Positions 33,564-43,489 of a stretch of DNA of 64,000 nt are shown here, piece by piece (positions within the stretch are counted from its first letter, which is position 1; every line of letters starts with the position of its first letter). The notes beneath the pieces were generated by a model. That model saw nothing but the letters and a program-made list of their open reading frames with translations. It made no database searches and was not told the DNA's origin. This stretch comes from Verrucomicrobiaceae bacterium. Lineage in GTDB: Bacteria; Verrucomicrobiota; Verrucomicrobiia; Verrucomicrobiales; Verrucomicrobiaceae. Both the position numbers and the translations under genes were made by a program. The DNA lies in assembly GCA_019694165.1 (NCBI GenBank), contig JAIBCL010000022.1, positions 1-64,000 of the forward strand. The letters are read 5' to 3'.

Positions 33564-35051
33564 CCTTCACCCAAACTCACCACCACCCAATGGCTCATCA
33601 TCATCATCGCGAGCATTGGATTCCTCTTCGACACCTATGAGCTGCTGATGACGCCGCTGGTGGCTGCACCGGCCATCGCCGAACTGCTGAAGCTGCCGCC
33701 GAGCAATCCGATCGTCACCAGCTGGGTGGGCAATTTGCTCACCATTGCGGCGGTATGCGGCGGCGTCTTCGGCCTGCTGGGCGGCTGGCTGATCGACAAG
33801 TTCGGCCGCAAGACCATCATGGCGGCCAGCATTTTCGTGTACTCGGCAGCGCCGTTCTGCGCCGCCTATGCCACCTCGCTCACCACGTTTATCATCTTCC
33901 GCAGCGCCACGTTTATCGGCGTGTGCGTCGAGTTTGTGGCTGCAGTCACTTGGCTGGCGGAAGTGTTTCAGGACAAGAAGCAGAAGGAGAAATGGCTCGG
34001 CATCACTCAAGCCTTTGCCTCCATCGGCGGTGTCTGCGTGACGCTGATGAGCATCTGGATCAACAACAAGCTCAAGGCCGGCGGACTGCCAGCCTTCTCT
34101 CTGCCCGCTGGCATCGATGGCGCGGTCGGCTCCTGGCGCTATCTGCTCATGACAGGCATTCTGCCTGCGATTCCGATTGTCCTGCTGCTGCCGTTCGTGC
34201 CGGAATCACAAGTCTGGCGCGAGAAGAAGGCGTCCGGCGCGCTCAAGCGTCCGAGTTTTGGCGGCTTGTTCTCGCCGGAGCTGCGCAAGGTGACTCTCGT
34301 CACCACCATCCTCTCCGCCTGCGCCTACGGCATCGCATTCGGCGCCCTGCAGGTCACCGTCGCCCGCGTGACACCCGGCCTTCCGGAACTTGCCCCGCAG
34401 GCAAAGACCATGGCCCCCATGATAGCCGAAGCAAAACAGCTCAACACCCAGCTCAATGCATTGCCTCCAGCCGATCCGGCCCGCAAGGACCTCGTGGCGA
34501 AGATCAAGGCGAACGCCTTGCAGCAGGCACCTCACAAAAAGATCGTCGATGAAATGAGCAGCAAGGTGCAGTTCCGCCAGGAGATGGGCGGCCTCGTCGG
34601 CCGCATTGTACTGGCGCTGCTGCTCATCATCGGCATGAGCCGCGTGGCGATGCTGAAGGTCTTCCAGATTCCCGCGCTCTTCATCCTGCCGGTCACCTAC
34701 TTCACGCTCTTCGCAAAAGGCGGCGAGACTTTCCTCTGGGGCTACTTCTTGTGCGGCCTCGTCACCGTTGCGCAGTTCAGTTACTTCGGAGAATACCTGC
34801 CGAAGATTTTCCCGCTGCACCTTCGTGGCACGGGCGGCAGCTTCGCCACCAATGTCGGCGGCCGCATGATCGGCACCTGCATGGCCACGCTGAACACGAG
34901 CTGGCTCGCCCCGATGCTCGCGGGCGGGATCCAGAATGTAAAGCCGATGCACGTTGCCCAGGCGGCCGGGATCATTGCGACAGCGATGGCCGTGATCGCC
35001 TTCGTCGCCGGGTTTCTGCTTCCCGAGCCGAAGGATCAGGCGGGCGAGTAG
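33561..35051 (+). CDS. MFS transporter with periplasmic insertion
   Basis: The 496-residue protein has 12 predicted membrane helices and the MFS loop 2-3 motif GGWLIDKFGRK. It begins MPSPKLTTTQW right at the end of a repeat array. Residues about 268-342, between helices 7 and 8, form a hydrophilic Lys/Ala/Gln-rich stretch far longer than the usual short loop, predicted periplasmic. The context of KDG kinase, 6-phosphogluconate dehydrogenase and a sugar isomerase suggests a sugar or sugar-acid substrate. It converges with the KDG kinase gene with 19 bases between stops. Confidence 0.92.
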   Translation: MPSPKLTTTQWLIIIIASIGFLFDTYELLMTPLVAAPAIAELLKLPPSNPIVTSWVGNLLTIAAVCGGVFGLLGGWLIDKFGRKTIMAASIFVYSAAPFCAAYATSLTTFIIFRSATFIGVCVEFVAAVTWLAEVFQDKKQKEKWLGITQAFASIGGVCVTLMSIWINNKLKAGGLPAFSLPAGIDGAVGSWRYLLMTGILPAIPIVLLLPFVPESQVWREKKASGALKRPSFGGLFSPELRKVTLVTTILSACAYGIAFGALQVTVARVTPGLPELAPQAKTMAPMIAEAKQLNTQLNALPPADPARKDLVAKIKANALQQAPHKKIVDEMSSKVQFRQEMGGLVGRIVLALLLIIGMSRVAMLKVFQIPALFILPVTYFTLFAKGGETFLWGYFLCGLVTVAQFSYFGEYLPKIFPLHLRGTGGSFATNVGGRMIGTCMATLNTSWLAPMLAGGIQNVKPMHVAQAAGIIATAMAVIAFVAGFLLPEPKDQAGE

Positions 35052-35070
35052 CCGCACCTCGTCGCACGCC

Positions 35071-36168
35071 TCACCGCACCACGCGCGCGCCGCCGCCTTT
35101 GATCTGCTTCTCGACTTCCTTGCGGGTGGCCATCGACGTGTCGCCGGGCGTGGTGGAAGCGAGCGCGCCGTGGGCTGCGCCGTATTCGACGGCCTTCTGC
35201 GCGTCGTTGAACTCCATGAAGCCGAATTGTACGCCGGATGCGAATGAGTCGCCGCCGCCGACGCGGTCGAGGATCTCGAGGTCGGGATATTTGCGGCTCT
35301 CGTGGAATTTGCCGTCGTGCCAGAGGATGGCTGACCAGTCGTTGACCGTGGCGCTCTTCACGACGCGCAGGGTCGTGGCGGCGACTTTGAAGTTCTTGAA
35401 CTCCTTCACGGCGGTTTCAATCATCGCCTTGAACGCATCGATCTCGATGGCGCTGATGTTGTGATCCACGCCTTTCACTTCGAAGCCGAGCGATGCGGTG
35501 AAGTCCTCCTCATTGCCGATCATGACATCGACATACTTCGCGATCTCGCGATTGACCTCCTGCGCCTTCTGCAGGCCGCCGATCGTCTTCCAGAGCGACG
35601 GGCGGTAATTCAAATCGTAGCTGACGATGGTGCCGTGCTTGTTCGCTGCCTTCACGGCCTCGATCGTGAGCGCAGCGGTCGTCTCGGACAGCGCGGCGAA
35701 AATGCCGCCGGTGTGAAACCAGCGTGCGCCGAGTTTGCCAAAGATGTGATCCCAATCGATGTCGCCTGGCTTGAGCTGCGAAGCGGCGGTGTTGCCACGG
35801 TCAGGATTGCCGACCGCGCCACGGATGCCGAAGCCTCGCTCGGTGAAGTTCAGGCCGTTGCGCACGGTGCGACCGATGCCGTCGTCCTCGCGCCACTTGA
35901 TGAAGTCAGTGGCGACGCCACCCTGCATGATGAAGTCCTCGATCAGATGGCCCACTTCATTGTCCACGAACGCCGTCACCACCGCCGTCTTGTAGCCGAA
36001 GCACTTCCTCAAACCACGCGAGGTGTTGTATTCGCCGCCGCCTTCCCACGCCTTGAATTCGCGGGCGGTGCGGATGCGGCCTTCGCCTGGATCGAGGCGG
36101 AGCATGACTTCGCCGAGCGAGATTTGATCGAAGGCGCAGGATTCGCGGGGTTTGATGGTGAGGCTCAT
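35071..36168 (-). CDS. kdgK: PfkB-family kinase, probable 2-dehydro-3-deoxygluconokinase
   Basis: The 365-residue product has an N-terminal GEVMLRLDPGEGRI stretch as in KdgK, GGGEYNTSRGL, YDLNYRPSLW, and the C-terminal PfkB signature GGGDSFASG with the catalytic Asp. KdgK makes KDPG from 2-keto-3-deoxygluconate, feeding the Entner-Doudoroff pathway. The next genes on this strand encode sugar-acid dehydrogenases, consistent with this role. It is separated by about 66 bases from gnd upstream. A ribokinase-like activity on another keto-sugar cannot be excluded. Confidence 0.85.
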   Translation of the reverse strand: MSLTIKPRESCAFDQISLGEVMLRLDPGEGRIRTAREFKAWEGGGEYNTSRGLRKCFGYKTAVVTAFVDNEVGHLIEDFIMQGGVATDFIKWREDDGIGRTVRNGLNFTERGFGIRGAVGNPDRGNTAASQLKPGDIDWDHIFGKLGARWFHTGGIFAALSETTAALTIEAVKAANKHGTIVSYDLNYRPSLWKTIGGLQKAQEVNREIAKYVDVMIGNEEDFTASLGFEVKGVDHNISAIEIDAFKAMIETAVKEFKNFKVAATTLRVVKSATVNDWSAILWHDGKFHESRKYPDLEILDRVGGGDSFASGVQFGFMEFNDAQKAVEYGAAHGALASTTPGDTSMATRKEVEKQIKGGGARVVR

Positions 36169-36234
36169 GACTGGGAAGAAGTGAGTGGGTGAGTTGGTTT
36201 TGAAAAACGTGAACGACGGATCAGCGTGGCAGCA

Positions 36235-37692
36235 TCAGACCGTGTAGGTCTGCGACGTGGTGGAGCCGCCGCGGCCGGTCCAGTTGGTGTGGAAGAACTC
36301 GCCGCGCGGTTTGTCGATGCGCTCGTAGGTGTGGGCGCCGAAGTAGTCGCGCTGGGCTTGGAGCACGTTGGCGGGGAGGCGCTCGGTGCGGTAGCCGTCG
36401 AAGTAGGCGAGCGCGGCGCTGAGGCAGGGCACGGGGATGCCGAGCTGGACGGCCTGCACGACGGCGCGCCGCCACGCGGCCTGACGGGTCTCGACCGCCT
36501 CGCGGAAGAACGGATCGAGGAGCAGGTTCACGAGGTTCGCATCGCGATCGAAGGCCTTCTTGATGTCGCCGAGGAAAGCGGAGCGAATGATGCAACCACC
36601 GCGCCACACGAGGGCGATGCCGCCATTGTTCAGGTTCCAATTGTTCGTCTTCGCCGCGGCGCGCATCAACTGATAGCCCTGCGCGTAGCTGACGAGCTTC
36701 GAGGCGTAGAGCGCCTGACGGAGATCGTCGATGAAGGCCTTGCGGTCGCCCTTGAAGGTTTCGACCACGGGCTTGATCTGCTTCGAGGCCTCGACGCGCT
36801 CCGACTTCATGGCGGAGAGACAGCGCGCGAACACGGACTCACCGATCAGCGTGAGCGGCATGCCGTCGTCGAGCGCGGAGATGACCGTCCACTTGCCCGT
36901 GCCTTTCTGGCCGGCGGCATCGAGAATGAGGTCGATGACTTCGCCACCGCCTTCGTCCTTCACGGCGAGGATGTCGCGCGTGATCTCGATCAGGTAGGAG
37001 TCGAGTTCGCCCTTGTTCCACTCGGTGAAGACGTCGTGCATCTCGCTGTTCGAGAGACCGGCTCCGCGCTTCAGCAAATCATAGACTTCGCAGATGAGTT
37101 GCATGTCGCCGTACTCGATGCCGTTGTGCACCATCTTCACGAAGTGACCGGCACCATCCGAGCCGATCCATTCGCAGCACGGCTCGCCGGCGGGCGTGCG
37201 GGCGCAGATGGCTTGGAAGATGGGCTTGATGTGCGGCCAGGCGGCCTCGCTGCCACCGGGCATCATCGACGGGCCTTTCAGCGCGCCTTCCTCGCCACCG
37301 GACACGCCGGAGCCGACGAAGAGCAAGCCTTTGCTCTCGACGTATTTCGTGCGCCGGATGGTGTCCGGGTAGTGGCTGTTGCCGCCGTCGATCAAGATGT
37401 CGCCCGGCTCGAGCAGCGGGATCAATTGCTCGATGAGTTCATCGACCGCGCTGCCCGCCTTCACGAGCATGATGATTTTCCGCGGACGCTTCAGCGAGGC
37501 GACGAATTCCTTCAGATCGGTCGCGCCGACAAACTTTTTCCCCTTGGCGCGGCCGTTGATGAAGGCATCCACCTTCGCGGCGGTGCGGTTATAGACGGAA
37601 ATTGGAAAGCCTTTGCTTTCGATGTTGAGGGCGAGGTTCTCGCCCATGACGGCGAGGCCGATGAGGCCGATGTCGGATACGGGGGTGCTCAT
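36235..37692 (-). CDS. gnd: 6-phosphogluconate dehydrogenase (decarboxylating)
   Basis: The 485-residue protein has the N-terminal NAD(P) motif [14 protein letters not shown], the [11 protein letters not shown] substrate segment, the catalytic [15 protein letters not shown] (Lys and Asn) and the C-terminal end TNWTGRGG. Length is normal for the homodimeric long form. It converts 6-phosphogluconate to ribulose 5-phosphate and CO2. The frame extends to 38133, but the family N-terminus starts at 37692. Its leader contains five 8-bp tandem repeats. Confidence 0.96.
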   Translation of the reverse strand: MSTPVSDIGLIGLAVMGENLALNIESKGFPISVYNRTAAKVDAFINGRAKGKKFVGATDLKEFVASLKRPRKIIMLVKAGSAVDELIEQLIPLLEPGDILIDGGNSHYPDTIRRTKYVESKGLLFVGSGVSGGEEGALKGPSMMPGGSEAAWPHIKPIFQAICARTPAGEPCCEWIGSDGAGHFVKMVHNGIEYGDMQLICEVYDLLKRGAGLSNSEMHDVFTEWNKGELDSYLIEITRDILAVKDEGGGEVIDLILDAAGQKGTGKWTVISALDDGMPLTLIGESVFARCLSAMKSERVEASKQIKPVVETFKGDRKAFIDDLRQALYASKLVSYAQGYQLMRAAAKTNNWNLNNGGIALVWRGGCIIRSAFLGDIKKAFDRDANLVNLLLDPFFREAVETRQAAWRRAVVQAVQLGIPVPCLSAALAYFDGYRTERLPANVLQAQRDYFGAHTYERIDKPRGEFFHTNWTGRGGSTTSQTYTV

Positions 37693-37707
37693 GAGGTGGG
37701 GGAAAGG

Positions 37708-37747
37708 GGAATGGTGGAGTGATGGAATGGTGGAATGGTGGAATGAT
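37708..37747. repeat. five 8-bp tandem repeats in the gnd leader
   Basis: Five consecutive 8-base units (37708-37715, 37716-37723, 37724-37731, 37732-37739 and 37740-37747) follow GGARTGRT; three are identical (GGAATGGT). They lie 16-55 bases upstream of the gnd ATG, between gnd and the 2-hydroxyacid dehydrogenase gene. Confidence 0.85.
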
Positions 37748-37763
37748 GATTCCGGGGCGCGGA

Positions 37764-38729
37764 TCAGAACGTGTTCGCCTGCGCGTGCGGCTTCTGACCG
37801 GAGAGGAAGAGCGTGAGATTCTCGACGGCGCAGGATGCCTGGCGCTGCACGCTCTCGTGGGTGCGTGAGCCGATGTGCGGCGTGACGATACAGTTCGGCA
37901 GCTTGAGCAGCGGATGATCCGCGGGCGGCGGCTCCACCTCCAGCACGTCGGTGCCGTAGCCGGCCACCTGCCCGGACTGCAACGCGGCGACCATGTCGGA
38001 GGTGTGAACGATTTCGCCCCGCGCGCAGTTCAGGATGATCACGCCCTGCTTCATCTTCGCGATGGAGGCCGCGCAGATCATGTCGCGCGTCTCCGGCGTA
38101 AGGTTCGTGTGGAGCGAGATGTAGTCCGAACACGCGAAAATCTCATCGAGCGATGCAGCCCGCTTCACGCCGTGCTCGGCGGCAAACTTGTCGTCCCAGT
38201 AGAGATCGTAGCCGACCGGCTCCATGCCGAAGGCACGCGCGCGAATCGCCACCTCCTTGCCGATGCGACCCACGCCCACGATGCCGATGGTCTTGCCCAT
38301 CACTTCGTGGCCCGTCTTGCGCTTCCAGCCGCCGGAGCGGGTCGAGTCCGTGTGGAAGAGGAAGTTTTTCTCCAGTGCGAGGAGGAGCAGGAAGGTGTGC
38401 TCGGCCACCGTCGTGTGATTCACGCCGGGAGTGAAAAGCACGGGTATCTTGAACTCGGTGGCGCTCTTCACGTCGATCTTGTCCAGTCCGATGCCGTACT
38501 TGCTGATGACCTTGAGCCGCGGAAGGGACTTCTCGATCACCGCGCGCGTGATGCCGTCGTCGCCGCAGAGAAACGCGTCGAACTCGCCCGCCAGCTCAAG
38601 CATCCGCGACTCCGGCAGCGGACCGCGCTCACGCACGACCTCATAACCACCGGCGGCAAGCAGATCGTGATGACGGCCGGGCGTGTCTTGGAATGACGTG
38701 GTGGTGAGGAGGATGCGGGTGGGGTTCAT
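37764..38729 (-). CDS. D-isomer 2-hydroxyacid dehydrogenase (phosphoglycerate dehydrogenase-like)
   Basis: The 321-residue product has the Rossmann motif [13 protein letters not shown] and the family catalytic residues: Arg in NCARGEI, Glu in DVLEVEPP, and His in [11 protein letters not shown]. It should reduce a 2-keto acid, or oxidise the 2-hydroxy acid, with NAD(P). Sequence alone does not separate glyoxylate/hydroxypyruvate reductase from phosphoglycerate dehydrogenase; no ACT domain is present. Hydroxypyruvate or 2-keto-sugar reduction would fit the neighbouring genes. The start at 38729 matches the family N-terminus. Confidence 0.9.
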   Translation of the reverse strand: MNPTRILLTTTSFQDTPGRHHDLLAAGGYEVVRERGPLPESRMLELAGEFDAFLCGDDGITRAVIEKSLPRLKVISKYGIGLDKIDVKSATEFKIPVLFTPGVNHTTVAEHTFLLLLALEKNFLFHTDSTRSGGWKRKTGHEVMGKTIGIVGVGRIGKEVAIRARAFGMEPVGYDLYWDDKFAAEHGVKRAASLDEIFACSDYISLHTNLTPETRDMICAASIAKMKQGVIILNCARGEIVHTSDMVAALQSGQVAGYGTDVLEVEPPPADHPLLKLPNCIVTPHIGSRTHESVQRQASCAVENLTLFLSGQKPHAQANTF

Positions 38730-38963
38730 AGTGATGGAGCAAGGTCGATTCAGGTCTGTGTCCCCGCCGCATTTCGGGTGGCGGACGGGCCGGGGCGCAC
38801 ACGATAACAAGAAATCGAGTTTTACAACCCGTCAGTCATCCCGCCAGGCCGCTCGATTGCACCCTGGTGATTGGGCCATCGAAACCACGTCCCTGCCATG
38901 CCGACTTCCGCCGAGTGAGAGGGGATCGCAGACCACTGGAGATTGCGGAATCTGCCAGTCGAT

Positions 38964-39440
38964 TCAGACTTGGGCGGGAAACCCAGGAAACAATTTCGAC
39001 TGCGGAACTTCTGCCGTGGGAGTGATGAAAAAAGCCATCGCCCCAAGCATGTCACAAATCCAAACTTCAGACGCGCCGTGAGCAAAGTACAAAAACTTTT
39101 TCTCATCCACTTCAATACCGGAGTTCGATTCGGACAGAACCTCGATGCAAATGTCAGGTGCCGCGGTCAGGGCGTATTCATCGCCAACATGTGCGGCCGC
39201 AAATTCGTCGGAGCACCACGAGACATCGGGGACCTTCACGCCCTTGCCGGTTTCAATGCCGACCTCGGTGATGATCTCGCCGGCCCTAGAAATTCGGTCC
39301 AGGTGCCTCACGATTCTGCCCTGCCTCTTTCCATGCCAGTGCTTCGCCGGACTCATGATGATGGAGCCATGTTCATTGGTTTCGATCTTGTATGGCAGAT
39401 CGGCCAGCGATTTGTCTTCGCAGATTTCAGCCCAGGTCAT
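38964..39440 (-). CDS. Uma2-family (DUF820) restriction-endonuclease-like protein
   Basis: The 158-residue protein matches Uma2 in length and motifs: VPDVSW, ICIEVLSESN with the conserved Glu, the DEKKFLYF segment with the Lys, VWICD, and a final LFPGF. The fold is PD-(D/E)xK-like, but no substrate is known and a role in DNA cleavage is unproven. It starts 15 bases downstream of the Ldh-family gene stop and is probably cotranscribed. The 230-base spacer towards gnd's neighbour holds nothing recognisable. Confidence 0.85.
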   Translation of the reverse strand: MTWAEICEDKSLADLPYKIETNEHGSIIMSPAKHWHGKRQGRIVRHLDRISRAGEIITEVGIETGKGVKVPDVSWCSDEFAAAHVGDEYALTAAPDICIEVLSESNSGIEVDEKKFLYFAHGASEVWICDMLGAMAFFITPTAEVPQSKLFPGFPAQV

Positions 39441-39454
39441 GCGCGCATCCTATC

Positions 39455-40576
39455 TCACACGTCATACGTCCGCAACCCCGCCGCCTCGAAGCGCGCCGCG
39501 CCGCACTCGTCGGCGATCTCATTGAGCGCCTCGACCTCGGCGGTGCTGAAAAGCAGGCCGCCCGCCTTCGCGGTGTGCGCGGCGTTTTGTGCTTCGGGCT
39601 GGCCGGGGAGCATGCAGCCTTCGTTGCCGTGGCCGAGGATGTCGCCGATCACTGCCTTTACGTTTTGCGCAAAGTTGCGACCGGCGGCGAAGAGGCCCGT
39701 GCTGATGGCATCGGGGTGGATGACTTGGAAGTAGAAGGACGAGGTGCGCTTCTCGTTCGCGGGGAACGGCTTCGATTTGATGTCGGGATGCGCGCCGCCG
39801 CCGCGCAATGTGGGCAGCGAGCCGCCGATCATCGCGCCCATCACTTCGATGAGCAGCGAGAGACCGTAGCCCTTGTGCGCGCCGAAGGGGAGCAACCACG
39901 CGGCCTCATTGGCGTCGGTGGTGGGTCTGCCGTCTTTGTCGACCGCGGCACCGGGCGGCAGCGGTTTGCCTTCGCGCTTGAGCTGCTGCACGCGGCCCAT
40001 GGCGACGGTCGAGGTGGCCCAGTCGATCACGATGGGAAAGCCGCACGCATCCTGCGTCGGCAGCCCCCACGAGTGCGGATTCGTGCCGAGCACGGGAAAC
40101 TTGCCACCGAAGGGCACGACCTCGCCGAGCGTGGAGGTGCAGTTTGTGTACGCGACATAGCCCTTCTTCGCAGCGTCCATCACGTAGCCGCCGCCCCAGA
40201 GATAGTGGAACGCATTGTCCACGCTCACCTGGCCGATGCCGTACTTGTCCGCCAGCTCCATGCAGCGCTCCATCGCGCGAAACGCGACGCTTTGACCGAG
40301 CTTCAAGTTTCCGTCCCAGGCCTCGCTCGCGGCGAACTTCTTCTCGATCACCTTGATCTCCGCGCCCGGCTTGCAGCCGCCGGTCGCGCTGCCGAAGAGG
40401 TGATCGAGATGCAGCGCCTTGATCGCATTGTGCGTGCGGATCCCGTGCGCGGAAGCCAGCTCGCAAAAACGCGCCGCGTCGCCTGCTTCGTCGGCGGTAT
40501 AGCCGCGGTGGCGGTAGGCTTTGCGGACGAGTTCGTTGTGGGCGGCAGTCGGGACGATGTGATAGGTGGTGGACAT
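39455..40576 (-). CDS. malate/L-lactate dehydrogenase (Ldh2) family oxidoreductase
   Basis: The 373-residue protein fits the Ldh2/YlbC/DpkA family. Landmarks are AHGIRTHNAI near the N-terminus (the conserved catalytic His), HYLWGGGYVM, GTNPHSWGLP, PIVIDWATSTVA and the FGAHKGYGLSLLIEVM segment. Members reduce 2-keto acids or cyclic imines with NAD(P)H, including ureidoglycolate, 2,3-diketogulonate and piperideine-2-carboxylate. The sugar-acid context favours a keto-sugar acid, but this is inference. It is divergent from the MHS transporter gene. Confidence 0.88.
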   Translation of the reverse strand: MSTTYHIVPTAAHNELVRKAYRHRGYTADEAGDAARFCELASAHGIRTHNAIKALHLDHLFGSATGGCKPGAEIKVIEKKFAASEAWDGNLKLGQSVAFRAMERCMELADKYGIGQVSVDNAFHYLWGGGYVMDAAKKGYVAYTNCTSTLGEVVPFGGKFPVLGTNPHSWGLPTQDACGFPIVIDWATSTVAMGRVQQLKREGKPLPPGAAVDKDGRPTTDANEAAWLLPFGAHKGYGLSLLIEVMGAMIGGSLPTLRGGGAHPDIKSKPFPANEKRTSSFYFQVIHPDAISTGLFAAGRNFAQNVKAVIGDILGHGNEGCMLPGQPEAQNAAHTAKAGGLLFSTAEVEALNEIADECGAARFEAAGLRTYDV

Positions 40577-40724
40577 GTGATGAGTCGGTGAGGCTGTGAA
40601 TCGGAGGGACAGTAGGACAGTGCGTCACGGCGTCGGCAACTGAAAACCTGCATGCCGGCGTCCTCACCGGACGAGGTGTCGCCGAGTTGAATGATTCGCA
40701 CCACGAGCACGGTTTGAACTGTCC

Positions 40725-42011
40725 ATGCCAGCCGCCCCCGCTCCTCCGCCGAACACCATCCGCCGCGTCGTCATCGCCAGCTTCATCGGCACGACCATCG
40801 AGTGGTATGACTTCTTCCTGTACGGCACGGCGGCGGCGCTGGTCTTCAACCGGCTCTTCTTCCCGAACTTCGATTCGCTCGCGGGCACGATGGCTTCGTT
40901 CGCGACGTATGCGGTCGGCTTCTTCGCGCGCCCGCTCGGCGGCATCGTCTTCGGCCATTTCGGCGACAAGATCGGCCGCAAGTCGATGCTGGTGACGACG
41001 CTCATGCTGATGGGCGTGGCGACGGTGCTCATCGGTCTGCTGCCCACTTATGAAACAGCCGGTGTCCTCGCTCCCGTGCTGCTCGTGATGCTGCGTTTCA
41101 TCCAGGGCTTCGGCGTCGGCGGCGAGTGGGGCGGCGCGGTGCTGATGGCCGTGGAGCACGGCGGCGAAGGCAGGCGCGGCTGGTACGCGAGCTGGGTGCA
41201 GGCAGGAGTGCCGGTGGGGCTGCTGCTGGCGAATCTGGTCTTCCGCACCTTCTCCTCGATGCCGGAGGAGCAATTCCTCGCCTGGGGCTGGCGCGTGCCG
41301 TTTCTGCTGGGCGTGCTGCTGCTGTTCGTCGGCATGTTCATACGGCTCAAGATCATGGAGAGCCCGGTCTTCGAGCAGGCAAAAACCGGCGGGCCTGACG
41401 CGAGCGTGCCGATCATCGACGTGATGAAGCGGCATCCCCGCAACGTCGTGCTCGCGATGGGCGCGCGCTTCGCGGAGAACGCATTCTTCTACATTTTCAC
41501 CGTCCTTGTGCTCAGCTATGGCACACAGCAGATCGGCCTCGACAAAGGCGCGCTGCTCGATGGCGTGCTGCTTGGTTCGGCGGTGCAATTGATCGCGATC
41601 CCCCTCTTCGGCGCGCTGTCCGACCGCATCGGACGGCGGCCCGTGTATCTCGGCGGCGCGTCGTTTTTGCTGATCTTCGCATTCCCGTTCTTCTGGCTCG
41701 TGGGATTGAAAAGTACGCCGATGGTCTGGCTGGCCGTCGTCATCGGTCTCGCCGGCCACGCCGCGATGTATGGGCCGCAGGCCGCCTTCTTCTCCGAACT
41801 GTTTGGCACCAAGGTTCGCTACAGCGGCGCGTCGCTCGGCTACCAGCTCGCCTCACCTCTCGCCGGCGGCCTCGCGCCGATCATCGCCACCTGGCTGCTC
41901 GGCAGGAGCGGAGGTGCTCCGTGGCCCGTTGCCGTTTACCTGATCGTCATGGCCGTGATCACGATCGTATGCGTGTGGCTGGCGGAAGAGACGCATCGGA
42001 AGGAATTGTAG
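40725..42011 (+). CDS. MHS-family MFS transporter
   Basis: The 428-residue product has 12 predicted membrane helices and the metabolite:H+ symporter hallmarks: IEWYDFFLYGTAAAL in helix 1, GHFGDKIGRKSML in loop 2-3, RFIQGFGVGGEWGG, and ESPVF after helix 6. MHS carriers take up organic acids, betaines or shikimate. Given the adjacent Ldh2-family dehydrogenase, an organic or sugar acid is likely. The start follows the family N-terminus. Confidence 0.93.
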   Translation: MPAAPAPPPNTIRRVVIASFIGTTIEWYDFFLYGTAAALVFNRLFFPNFDSLAGTMASFATYAVGFFARPLGGIVFGHFGDKIGRKSMLVTTLMLMGVATVLIGLLPTYETAGVLAPVLLVMLRFIQGFGVGGEWGGAVLMAVEHGGEGRRGWYASWVQAGVPVGLLLANLVFRTFSSMPEEQFLAWGWRVPFLLGVLLLFVGMFIRLKIMESPVFEQAKTGGPDASVPIIDVMKRHPRNVVLAMGARFAENAFFYIFTVLVLSYGTQQIGLDKGALLDGVLLGSAVQLIAIPLFGALSDRIGRRPVYLGGASFLLIFAFPFFWLVGLKSTPMVWLAVVIGLAGHAAMYGPQAAFFSELFGTKVRYSGASLGYQLASPLAGGLAPIIATWLLGRSGGAPWPVAVYLIVMAVITIVCVWLAEETHRKEL

Positions 42012-42016
42012 ATTTT

Positions 42017-42154
42017 GGAGTGCGGCGGCGCAGCACCGAAGGGGCGGAGACGCCGCTTTGATTTTTCGGAGTTCGCGGATGCGAATCAAACACCAGGAAA
42101 TGCGGAGGCTGCGCTCGCGACGAGTCAAAGCGGTGTCTTCGCCACCGCGCTCCA
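42017..42154. repeat. imperfect inverted repeat, about 138 bases
   Basis: The left arm (42017-42062) and right arm (42125-42154) are complementary: both read TGGAGYGCGGYGGCG and later AGACRCCGCTTTGA, with a 15-base insertion in the left arm. The middle is unrelated. This resembles a dispersed intergenic palindromic element. It fills the convergent gap between the MHS transporter and thiolase genes. Confidence 0.7.
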
Positions 42155-42166
42155 CAGCCGCAGCGC

Positions 42167-43327
42167 TTACCTTTCCACTGCCATCGCAATCCCCATCCCG
42201 CCGCCGATGCAGAGGCTGGCGATGCCGCGCTGGAGATTGCTGTCTTCAAGAATGTGCAGCAGCGTGACGAGCACGCGCGCGCCGCTGGCCCCGATGGGGT
42301 GACCGAGCGCGATGGCGCCGCCGCGCTGGTTGAGCTTCGCGAGGTCGATGCCCAGTTCCCGTGCGCAGGCGAGCGTCTGCACGGCGAAGGCTTCGTTGAT
42401 CTCGATGGCATCGACGTCCTCAAGCTTCCAGCCGGTGAGCGTGCAGACTTTGCGGACCGCACCAATCGGCCCGAGGCCCATCAGCCCGGGATCACAGCCG
42501 ACGGCGGCGCTTGCCACGACGCGGGCGCGCGAGACGAGTCCGTGCTTCGCGCGCGCGTTTTCGCCGGCCAGCAGCACCATCGCAGCGCCATCGTTGATGC
42601 CGGAGGCATTGCCGGCGGTGACGGCGCCGGTTTTGCGGAAGGCGGGCTTGAGCGTGGCGAGCTTTGCAGCGGTCGTGTCGGCACGCGGATGTTCATCGTT
42701 CGTGATGGTGCCATCGGCACCAGTGACGGCGACGATTTCGCGCGCAAAAGCATCGCGACTCGCCGCGACGCGCGCCTGGCTGCTCGCGGCGAAGGCGTCT
42801 TGTTCCTCCCGGGTGATGCCGAATTTGTCCGCGATGCGCTCGGCGGTCTCGCCCATGCCGATCTGCAGCATCGCATCGCTCAGGCCATCGACGAACATCG
42901 AGTCCACGAGCGCGGAGTCGCCCAGCTTTTTCCCCCAGCGCAGGTCCATCGCGTAATGGGGCGCACGGCTCATGCTCTCGACGCCCCCGGCAAGCAGGAT
43001 GTCGCTCTCCCCTGACTCGATGGCTTCCGCACCGAGTGCAACGGCCTTGAGCGACGAACCGCAGGCCATGTTCACGGTGTAAGCGGGTGTTTCCTGTGGC
43101 AGGCCGAGTTTCCAGCCGGTTTGTCGCGCCACATTCATGCCGCAGCCCGCCTGCAGCACCTGGCCGAGGATGACTTGATCGACATGCGCTCGCAATTCCT
43201 TCGGCAGGATGGCGTCCGCGACGGCAACGGCGAGATCAGCCGCGCTCACGGATTTCAATCCGCCGCCGAAGCGGCCGATGGGCGAACGTCTGGCGTCGAT
43301 GATGTGGACAGGTTTTTTGCAAAGCAT
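42167..43327 (-). CDS. acetyl-CoA acetyltransferase (thiolase)
   Basis: The 386-residue protein has the nucleophilic cysteine in [10 protein letters not shown], the [10 protein letters not shown] loop, [19 protein letters not shown] and the C-terminal cysteine in [10 protein letters not shown], all diagnostic of biosynthetic (type II) thiolase. It condenses acetyl-CoA to acetoacetyl-CoA or the reverse. The start at 43327 matches the family N-terminus; the frame extends uselessly to 43453. It is divergent from the membrane protein gene. Confidence 0.95.
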   Translation of the reverse strand: MLCKKPVHIIDARRSPIGRFGGGLKSVSAADLAVAVADAILPKELRAHVDQVILGQVLQAGCGMNVARQTGWKLGLPQETPAYTVNMACGSSLKAVALGAEAIESGESDILLAGGVESMSRAPHYAMDLRWGKKLGDSALVDSMFVDGLSDAMLQIGMGETAERIADKFGITREEQDAFAASSQARVAASRDAFAREIVAVTGADGTITNDEHPRADTTAAKLATLKPAFRKTGAVTAGNASGINDGAAMVLLAGENARAKHGLVSRARVVASAAVGCDPGLMGLGPIGAVRKVCTLTGWKLEDVDAIEINEAFAVQTLACARELGIDLAKLNQRGGAIALGHPIGASGARVLVTLLHILEDSNLQRGIASLCIGGGMGIAMAVER

Positions 43328-43489
43328 GGGAAAGACGGTGAGGGTGAGGATGTTCGTTGGGCGACGCGCCCGCTCAACGGGCTGGCGAGCGAACGGACCT
43401 TCGACCCGGAAGCTTGCGCGCGCGAAAGCGCCGGAAACCGGCGTTCGATCCACTTCACGCCGACTTTTCGTTTGCCGCCCACCGCGCGC

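Noticed and set aside
38731-38963. Possible gene between the 2-hydroxyacid dehydrogenase and Uma2 genes
   Set aside because: No frame with a start and family-like composition was found.
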